Shown here piece by piece: positions 1-5,299 of a stretch of DNA of 8,526 nucleotides. Numbering within the stretch: the first letter of the stretch is position 1; every line of letters begins with the position of its first letter. The notes beneath the pieces are model-generated. The model did not search any database. It saw nothing but the letters and a program-made list of their open reading frames with translations, and was not told the origin of the DNA. Location: the NCBI GenBank assembly GCA_050117725.1, contig JASFME010000090.1:1-8526 (forward strand), written 5' to 3'. Source of the DNA: JASFJH01 sp050117725 (lineage in GTDB: Bacteria; Pseudomonadota; Gammaproteobacteria; AKS1). A program made the position numbers and the translations under genes.

Positions 1-755
1 CGCTCGAAACTGAAAAAGTCGCCCGTACGACCATTACCCATCTGGATATCATCGACGATCAGCAGGATATCGAAGTCGCGACACACCTGTTCCAGTTGGC
101 GCAACCATTCATCGCTGGCGACATGGATACCGCCTTCGCCCTGCACACATTCGACAATAATCGCCGCGGGCAGATCCACGCCACTGCTTTGATCACTGAG
201 AAAACGACGCAAATAATCAATGGTATTCACATCGGGGCCAAAATATTTATCATAGGGCATGAAGTCACTGTTGTAGCGCACGCCATAGGACTCGTCGCGA
301 TAGAACGAGTTGCCGGTCACAGCCAGTGAGCCCATGGTGAGGCCATGATAGGCATTGGTAAACGCGATGATATTGGAGCGTTTCTTGACCATACGCGCCA
401 GTTTTAGCGCCGACTCCACCGTGTTCGTGCCTGTGGGGCCAGTGAACTGTAATTTATACGGCATATCACGAGGCGCCAGAATGGTGTCGTAAAACTTCTG
501 CATAAAGTCACGTTTGGCAACAGTAGCCTTGTCCAGCGCGTGAACGATACCGTCGCGCTGCAAATACTCGACCAGCGCTTGCGAGATTGCCGGTTCGTTG
601 TGTCCGTAACACATGGTGCCGGCGCCGGCAAAGAAATCGATGTACTGTTTGCCGTGTTCGTCATAGAGATATGAGCCCTTGGCCTTGTCAAACACGGCGG
701 GAAAGGAACGAATATAGCCCCTGACTTTGGATTCCAGTTCTTCAAAAATGCGCAT
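1..755 (-). CDS. ectB: EctB, diaminobutyrate--2-oxoglutarate transaminase (N-terminal part; gene runs off the left edge)
   Basis: This PLP-dependent class III aminotransferase transfers the amino group of L-glutamate to L-aspartate-4-semialdehyde, giving L-2,4-diaminobutyrate, the first committed step of ectoine synthesis in the cytoplasm. The first 251 codons are present, out of roughly 420 usual for the family. The protein starts MRIFEELESKVRGYIRSFPA, typical of EctB. Also visible are the substrate-pocket stretch FFAGAGTMCYGHN, the phosphate-binding GPTGTN, the AYHGLTMGS region, and, at the window edge, VDDIQMGNGRTGDFFSFE, which contains the aspartate that contacts the PLP pyridine nitrogen. 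The Schiff-base lysine lies beyond the window. The ATG at 755 has AAAGG at 769-765, nine bases upstream. ectA ends 23 nt before it, so the two are surely co-transcribed. No frameshift or stop interrupts the visible part. Confidence 0.96.
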   Translation of the reverse strand, partial: MRIFEELESKVRGYIRSFPAVFDKAKGSYLYDEHGKQYIDFFAGAGTMCYGHNEPAISQALVEYLQRDGIVHALDKATVAKRDFMQKFYDTILAPRDMPYKLQFTGPTGTNTVESALKLARMVKKRSNIIAFTNAYHGLTMGSLAVTGNSFYRDESYGVRYNSDFMPYDKYFGPDVNTIDYLRRFLSDQSSGVDLPAAIIVECVQGEGGIHVASDEWLRQLEQVCRDFDILLIVDDIQMGNGRTGDFFSFE

Positions 756-778
756 GATAATGTACCTTTATTTCAAGT

Positions 779-1285
779 TTAATCTGCAGGGTTAAGGGCG
801 AACGGACCAATATGAAGCAGGTTTTCCGGCTCGTGGTCTCCGCTCGGGAAAAGTGTTGTATCGAAACAGGGTCGCTCGGATAGTTTTGCGTCCAATCGTT
901 TCGCCAGTGACGCGAACAACGCGCGCGAGGCCACATTGGATGGGCCAACAGTTGCCTCCACGAATTTCACCTTGCGACAGGCCTCCCGCTGCAACAATTG
1001 CTGCAACAGGCGAGTGGCCAGTCCGTGGCCGCGCATAGCGGGGCTCACACCGACCTGCCAGATGAACAGCGTGTCCTCGCGGCCGGGTGGCAGGTAACCG
1101 GTGACAAAGCCCACGATCTCACCGTTTACCTCGGCGACGCAGCAGGTATCAGCGAAATGCTCGCACAGAATCAAATAACAATAGGTGGAATTAACATCCA
1201 GAACGCCCGAGTCTCGCACCAGTTGCCAGATGGGTGTGCCGTCTTCGATGGTAGGTGGCCGAAAGTTAATATCTTCTTGTTTCAT
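779..1285 (-). CDS. ectA: EctA, L-2,4-diaminobutyrate N(gamma)-acetyltransferase
   Basis: This 168-residue GNAT-fold enzyme acetylates the gamma-amino group of L-2,4-diaminobutyrate with acetyl-CoA. The product is the direct substrate of ectoine synthase EctC. The N-terminus (RPPTIEDGTPIWQLVRDSG, then LDVNSTYCYL at about residues 29-38) is the family-specific substrate region. The acetyl-CoA pyrophosphate-binding loop is VGVSPAMRGHGLATRLL at residues 78-94, with the R-G-H-G-L-A core at 85-90. The GPSNVASRALF segment at about 114-124 is the conserved GNAT motif B region. Length matches the family. It sits between ectR and ectB on the same strand. The ATG at 1285 is preceded only by a weak ACGAG, and a six-codon reading frame starting right after the ectR stop ends in an ATGA overlap with this start, so translational coupling is possible (inference). 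Confidence 0.96.
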   Translation of the reverse strand: MKQEDINFRPPTIEDGTPIWQLVRDSGVLDVNSTYCYLILCEHFADTCCVAEVNGEIVGFVTGYLPPGREDTLFIWQVGVSPAMRGHGLATRLLQQLLQREACRKVKFVEATVGPSNVASRALFASLAKRLDAKLSERPCFDTTLFPSGDHEPENLLHIGPFALNPAD

Positions 1286-1302
1286 AATACTCGTTTGTCC
1301 AT

Positions 1303-1896
1303 TTATCCGGCACCCGGTTTGTGTCCTGGCATTTCAACAAAGTCCGGGGCCTCGTCTTCGTTGCCTGTTGTCGCTCCTTTCTCCGAGCGGGTGACTATCT
1401 CTAACATATCAGGATCCGCAGTTACCTCTCCAGTCGCAAGTAAGGGCGAAGCGTCGACCTGCCTGGCATCCATCATTAACGCCACGCGTTGTAACACTGA
1501 CAAGGTCTGGGCAAGTTCCCAGTCCTCAAGTTTTGCCAACTGCTGTGAAAACTGCTCCTGAAGCAATGGAGGTGATTTCTTCACCACGGCCAGAGCCTTT
1601 TCTGTAGGGGTGACAAGAACGCAGCGCCGGTCCGTTTTTGATCGTGTTCGTTTGATCAGACCGCGTTTTTCCAGCCGGTTCAATATATCAGTGACGGTAG
1701 CATGGCTCAGAGTAATGTTTTGAGCCAGTTCTGCCACATGCATTTCGCCATGGCGTACCAGTTCATGGAGCAGAACAACCTGTGGGCCGGTGAGCCCGAA
1801 TTCCTGAGCCAGTCGTCTTGAATGCAGGTCGATGGCGCGCACGATGCGACGCAGTGCGATCAATATTTGATCGTTGATCTCTTTATTGAATGCCAT
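1303..1896 (-). CDS. ectR: EctR-type MarR-family transcriptional regulator of the ectoine operon
   Basis: This 197-residue MarR-family winged-helix regulator is probably the repressor of ectoine biosynthesis, by analogy with EctR1 of Methylomicrobium alcaliphilum, which represses its ect operon. The wHTH occupies about residues 35-100: FGLTGPQVVLLHELV, the recognition helix SHATVTDILNRLEKRG (64-79), and a wing with the conserved D-x-R of MarR proteins (TDRRCVLV, 88-95). Flanking N- and C-terminal helices would form the dimer interface. Residues about 145-197 are a polar, acidic tail beyond the usual MarR fold. I chose the ATG at 1896 because GGAG (1903-1900) precedes it; an in-frame GTG at 1911 would add five residues but has no good ribosome site. 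The stop is 17 nt from ectA, leaving no room for a promoter in the gap. Regulation by osmolarity is inferred from context only. Confidence 0.88.
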   Translation of the reverse strand: MAFNKEINDQILIALRRIVRAIDLHSRRLAQEFGLTGPQVVLLHELVRHGEMHVAELAQNITLSHATVTDILNRLEKRGLIKRTRSKTDRRCVLVTPTEKALAVVKKSPPLLQEQFSQQLAKLEDWELAQTLSVLQRVALMMDARQVDASPLLATGEVTADPDMLEIVTRSEKGATTGNEDEAPDFVEMPGHKPGAG

Positions 1897-1913
1897 CTTC
1901 TCCGAATTCACTC

Positions 1914-1934
1914 ATATAATTGAGGTAATTATAT
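1914..1934. promoter_or_regulatory. Candidate EctR operator: perfect 8-bp inverted repeat, 5-bp spacer
   Basis: The arms are ATATAATT (1914-1921) and AATTATAT (1927-1934), exact reverse complements around GAGGT. The right arm contains the -10 hexamer of the minus-strand promoter, so a bound dimer would block RNA polymerase. MarR proteins bind such short AT-rich palindromes as dimers, and EctR1 of M. alcaliphilum is known to bind a pseudopalindrome with 8-bp half-sites over a -10 element, though with a different spacer. The site is 18 nt upstream of the ectR ATG. Binding by the adjacent EctR is an inference. Confidence 0.7.
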
Positions 1935-1956
1935 AGGGCACGAAATATTAACACAA
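1928..1956 (-). promoter_or_regulatory. Sigma70-like promoter of ectR-ectA-ectB
   Basis: On the minus strand there is TTGTGT (1956-1951), a 17-nt spacer, then a perfect TATAAT (1933-1928). The -35 matches the consensus at only its first three bases. Transcription would start near 1921, giving a leader of about 25 nt before the ectR ATG at 1896. It is the only convincing promoter in front of the three genes, although an internal promoter within ectR is not excluded. Confidence 0.6.
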
Positions 1957-2020
1957 ATACTGACATTTGCCGATGTATTGCTACCCGCCTTATTTATCGA
2001 GGAATTCGCAAGTAATGACA

Positions 2021-2048
2021 TTGATCAAATGCCGGGTTTCCTTACAAT
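2021..2048 (+). promoter_or_regulatory. Candidate sigma70-like promoter of the Gre-like gene
   Basis: TTGATC (2021-2026), a 16-nt spacer and TACAAT (2043-2048) lie upstream of the Gre-like gene. The predicted start near 2055 would give a leader of about 120 nt. The -35 lies within the 8-bp palindrome TTGATCAA, which may be coincidence. The spacing is slightly short and the assignment rests on pattern alone. Confidence 0.4.
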
Positions 2049-2177
2049 CAGAGTAAATATTGTTTCGGACCCAAAATATTCCAGCCGGTTTCGATGTCTC
2101 GCACCAGACAGGCCTGGCAGGGAGCGGATTGTCAGATAATGCGGGATTTCGGGGCGCAAGGAAGACGGGGGATACTG

Positions 2178-2657
2178 ATGAAAAAGACGATGCTTACTCG
2201 CAACAGCGCCGAAAAGCTTCGCGAGGAATTAAATTGGCTCCAACAGGAAGAGCATTTGCGTGCAATCGAGGCCATTACGGATGCGCGTGAATCCCCCGAT
2301 TTTCATAACAGCACGGCATATTTGCAGGCAGTTGAGCGACGGCAGCTGATCGAACTCCGGATTGACGAACTGCAAAACAAGCTGTCTAACGCGCAGATCA
2401 TTGACGTTGAAACAATGCCTGCCGGCAGTTGTGTGGTATTCGGTGCCCTGGTTACGCTTCAAACGGACGCCAATAATGAGCCTGTCTGTTACCGTATCGT
2501 GGGGGAAGACGAGGCGGATGTCTCTACGGGTAAGCTCTCTGTTTCGGCGCCGCTCGGGCGGGCGCTGCTGGGACGGGAAGAAGACGAACAGATCAGCGTA
2601 GAGACTCCGGGAGGAACGCGGACATACCGTATCCTGGAAATTCGCTATGGAGTATAA
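2178..2657 (+). CDS. GreA/GreB-family transcription factor with altered catalytic tip
   Basis: This 159-residue protein has the length and layout of GreA/GreB, which enter the RNA polymerase secondary channel and stimulate cleavage of backtracked RNA. Residues 1-75 form the N-terminal antiparallel coiled coil (NSAEKLREELNWL, then LIELRIDELQNKLSNAQIID). Residues 80-159 form the FKBP-like C-terminal domain, including YRIVGEDEADVSTGKLSVSA, PLGRALLGREEDE and the VETPGG strand-turn typical of GreA. At the tip, E. coli GreA has GDLKENAEY with catalytic Asp41 and Glu44; here the stretch is PDFHNSTAY, so Asp41 is kept and Glu44 is Asn. It may therefore regulate polymerase without strong cleavage activity (inference). 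The ATG at 2178 is preceded by GGGGGA at 2167-2172; an upstream in-frame start at 2094 lacks such a site and would add 28 non-Gre residues. It is a lone gene, likely a paralogue of the housekeeping GreA. Confidence 0.88.
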   Translation: MKKTMLTRNSAEKLREELNWLQQEEHLRAIEAITDARESPDFHNSTAYLQAVERRQLIELRIDELQNKLSNAQIIDVETMPAGSCVVFGALVTLQTDANNEPVCYRIVGEDEADVSTGKLSVSAPLGRALLGREEDEQISVETPGGTRTYRILEIRYGV

Positions 2658-2715
2658 GGTTTTAAAAGGGATGTTGTTCTGGCAAGACAAACCAGGAGCT
2701 CATTGCGGCTGCATC

Positions 2716-2862
2716 ATGAGTAGAGACGTTCTCGCGAAAGCCGAGCGATAATGGCGCAATCGTTCACTGTTTCGAAAACGGCTAATCCTCTTACTTTTCT
2801 TGCTGTTTCTCGTCCTTATTATCCTGATGGCCTACAGCATGTTTATTGGATTCATATTGTAG
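2716..2862 (+). pseudogene. Possible remnant of a small single-span membrane protein
   Basis: Starting from ATG at 2716 one frame reads MSRDVLAKAER, then a TAA at 2749-2751, then continues open as WRNRSLFRKR followed by about 25 almost entirely hydrophobic residues ending GFIL and a TAG at 2860-2862. A basic segment followed by one long hydrophobic helix is the typical layout of a small inner-membrane protein. No ATG or GTG opens the hydrophobic part before its middle. A one-base shift would instead join it to the ATG at 2751. T-rich DNA easily gives hydrophobic translations, so chance is a serious alternative. Confidence 0.2.
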
Positions 2863-3017
2863 TGACCGTGCGTGTTTCTGAGATACACGCGGTTGCCATT
2901 TTAAAAAGTGGTGAGGCCTCAAGTTGGATGTTGTTCGGCTCGCCGCTACGGGCAGTACCTGACGCCTGGCAGTGTTTGCACCTGTCTATCAGACTATCCT
3001 GAAGCGATCGGCTCATC

Positions 3018-3046
3018 CTGTCCGGGTAGTTGCAACTGCATATAAT
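3018..3046 (+). promoter_or_regulatory. Candidate promoter with palindrome upstream of the large membrane-protein gene
   Basis: A perfect TATAAT at 3041-3046 is preceded by the perfect 10-bp palindrome AGTTGCAACT (3028-3037), which would lie in the spacer and could be an operator. The -35 position (CTGTCC, 3018-3023) is poor, so an activator or chance occurrence must be considered. The leader would be about 115 nt. Confidence 0.3.
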
Positions 3047-3169
3047 GACCGCTGGCGAAGGAGGGGTGGCTAAAAAGGCCTGTTAATATTAGGAAAAGGG
3101 GAGGCTGTGTCGTATTCTTGAGTTAAAGAATGTCATGCTGGTGATAAAAGCAACGAACAGGATGTTCCT

Positions 3170-5299
3170 ATGAAACAGTTTTCATTATCCCTGTTGTTAT
3201 TAATGTATTTGCTTGCCCCGGTACAGGCGGCACCATTAGCACCGGACGAGGTGCCGGCGCCGCTGCAACCCTGGGTGGACTGGGTGTTGTATGACGTGAA
3301 GGATCACGAGTGCCCGTTTTTGTATAACAGTCATCGGCAACGCCGCTGTGCCTGGCCGACGCAACTGGATCTGCAACTGCACAATGACGGTGGCACCTTC
3401 CAGCAACAGTGGCGTGTCTATCAGGACAGCTGGCTGCAGTTGCCCGGTAATAACAAACACTGGCCCCAGGAAGTGACCATCAATGGCAAACCTGCCGTGG
3501 TGCAGGAGCGTCATGGTTTCCCGATGCTGCGGCTGACGGCTGGCCAGTACAGTGTGGCAGGGCGTTTTGATTGGCAGCGCTTGCCAGAAAGTTTGCAGGT
3601 GCCCGCCGATGTGGGCCTGTTGCAACTCGTGGTGAATCGGCAGCGTATCCAGTTCCCGGATGTGAATAACCGCGGCCAATTGTGGCTGCGCGAACGTGAC
3701 GTCGGTGAGAAAGAAGGCGCTGACGGCGATAGCCTGACCATGCAGGTGTACCGCAATGTCCGCGATCACATCCCCCTGCAGGTGGTAACCCAGATTCAAC
3801 TCGATGTTTCCGGTGCGCAGCGTGAAGTCGTGCTGGGCGCACCCTTGTTGGCGGACCACATTCCCTGGGCGATACACAGCCCTTTGCCGGCGCGTCTCGA
3901 GCCGGACGGACGTTTGCGTATGCAGGTACGTCCGGGGCACTGGCTGATCAACATCACCTCACGCCATCCGGAGAACATTACTGCTCTGGGCTTGCCGGCC
4001 CAGGCAGAGCCCTGGCCAGCCGACGAGGTGTGGGTGTTCAGTGCGGATACTGCCAATCGCCTTGTCGAAGTGACCGGTGTGAGTGCAGTGGATCCGCGCC
4101 AGACCAATCTGCCTGCGCAGTGGCAGAATCTGCCTGCTTATCGTCTGCACGCGGGTGACACCATGACCTTGAATGTGATCCGCCGTGGTGATCCGGAGCC
4201 GGAACCCGATCGGCTGTCGCTGCAGCGCAATATGTGGCTGGACTTCGACGGCAAGGGTTACACAGTGCAGGACAGCATCACGGGCACGATGACACGGCAC
4301 TGGCGTCTCGAAGCGCAGCCTGCGCTGGCGCTGGGTCGGGTCGTGATTGATGGACAACCACAGTTCATTACTTCTTTGCCTGATTCGGAGCGTCACGGCG
4401 TGGAAGTGCGGCGCGGCAGCCTGAACCTCAGTGCTGACAGCCGTGTCAGTGGAGACATAAAACGGATCCCCGCAATCGGCTGGGCACAGGATTTCCAGTC
4501 GGTATCGTCGCTGTTGCACCTGCCACCGGGCTGGACGCTGTTCAGTGCCTCCGGCATGGACAACGTTCCCTCCAGCTGGATCAACCGCTGGACACTGCTG
4601 GATCTGTTCATGGTGTTGATCCTCTCTATTGCGGTGATGCGCCTGTGGGACTGGCGCTGGGGTGCGCTGGCACTGATAACGTTGACGCTCACCTGGCATC
4701 AGCAACCGCTGGCACCGCAATATATCTGGGCGCACCTGCTCATTGCGATTGCCCTGTTGCGCGTGCTTCGCCAGGGCCGTTTTCATACTCTCGTGAAGTG
4801 GTATCGCAATCTCAGCCTGCTCGCGTTGATACTTATGCTGGTGCCATTCATGGTCGAGCAGGTGCGTAACGGTATCTTCCCGCAAATGGAACACAGCTGG
4901 GTGCAGTACCGTTCACTGGACCAGGTCTTTAAACCTTCCATGCCGGTGGAACAGGCCAGGTCCCTGCGCGATGAGCTACAACGACAAGAGCGTCTGCGTG
5001 ACAAAGCCGGGGCGATGGTCGAGGGTCTGGCCGAGGCACCGGCGAAGGTACTGTCGCCGGATTATTATGGCGAGGCACGTAACCCGTTACTCACAGATCC
5101 GAAGGCCAACGTCCAGACCGGCCCCGGTCTTCCGGTCTGGACCTGGAACCAGGTGAAATTTGAATGGAACGGTCCGGTGCGCCAGGACCAGCAGGTCAGA
5201 CTGGTATTGTTCTCACCGCCTGTCAACATGCTGTTGAACTTCCTGCGCGTGTTGTTGATCGCGGCGCTGTTCCTGTTGGTGGCCGGTATTATCAAGCAA
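3170..5299 (+). repeat. First half of the internal protein duplication (residues 1-710)
   Basis: This unit runs signal peptide, Cys pair (C48/C60), beta-rich ectodomain, helix bundle, loop, last helix. Diagnostic segments matched in the second unit are VTINGKP (102-108), EVW (286-288), RVVIDGQPQFI (390-400), GWTLFSASG (454-462) and VLFSPP (679-684). Similarity is at protein level only, indicating an old duplication. Confidence 0.7.

Larger units (their letters stand above)
2658..3169. other. 512-nt intergenic stretch without a convincing gene
   Basis: I see no clear terminator with a T-run after the Gre-like gene. An 83-codon open frame from 2751 to 3002 begins with ATG, but its translation has no recognisable domain and odd composition, so I do not call it. 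Around 2752-2862 another frame encodes a very hydrophobic segment (separate entry). At 3058-3064 there is a near-perfect Shine-Dalgarno AAGGAGG, yet the only nearby start, GTG at 3066, opens a six-codon frame. A TATAAT with an adjacent palindrome lies at 3028-3046. A 6-bp inverted repeat (ATTCTT at 3114-3119, AAGAAT at 3126-3131) precedes the large gene. The whole may be a leader plus decayed coding sequence. Confidence 0.5.

Noticed and set aside
998..1561. A 187-codon plus-strand open frame across ectA and ectR
   Set aside because: It spans two well-recognised genes on the opposite strand and its translation has no recognisable motif.
2021..2028. TTGATCAA as an FNR-type site
   Set aside because: FNR sites need four bases between TTGAT and ATCAA; here the halves overlap, so it is only an 8-bp palindrome.
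1670..2090. The 12-mer TTCCAGCCGGTT present once within ectR and once upstream of the Gre-like gene
   Set aside because: Only two copies, one inside coding sequence, no further similarity around them; likely chance.
2060..2290. A 76-codon open frame overlapping the Gre-like gene start
   Set aside because: Overlaps the real gene in another frame and its product looks random.
2751..3002. An 83-codon open frame with ATG start after the Gre-like gene
   Set aside because: No domain, no strong ribosome site and unnatural composition. Part of it overlaps a more protein-like hydrophobic frame. Left as unassigned.
3114..3131. Inverted repeat ATTCTT / AAGAAT as a terminator
   Set aside because: Six AT-rich base pairs without a T-run, too weak for an intrinsic terminator.
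3959..4894. A 311-codon open frame on the minus strand inside the large membrane-protein gene
   Set aside because: It is antisense to a gene with a clear signal peptide, helices and repeated motifs. Its His/Gln/Arg-rich translation is typical of the reverse strand of GC-rich coding DNA.
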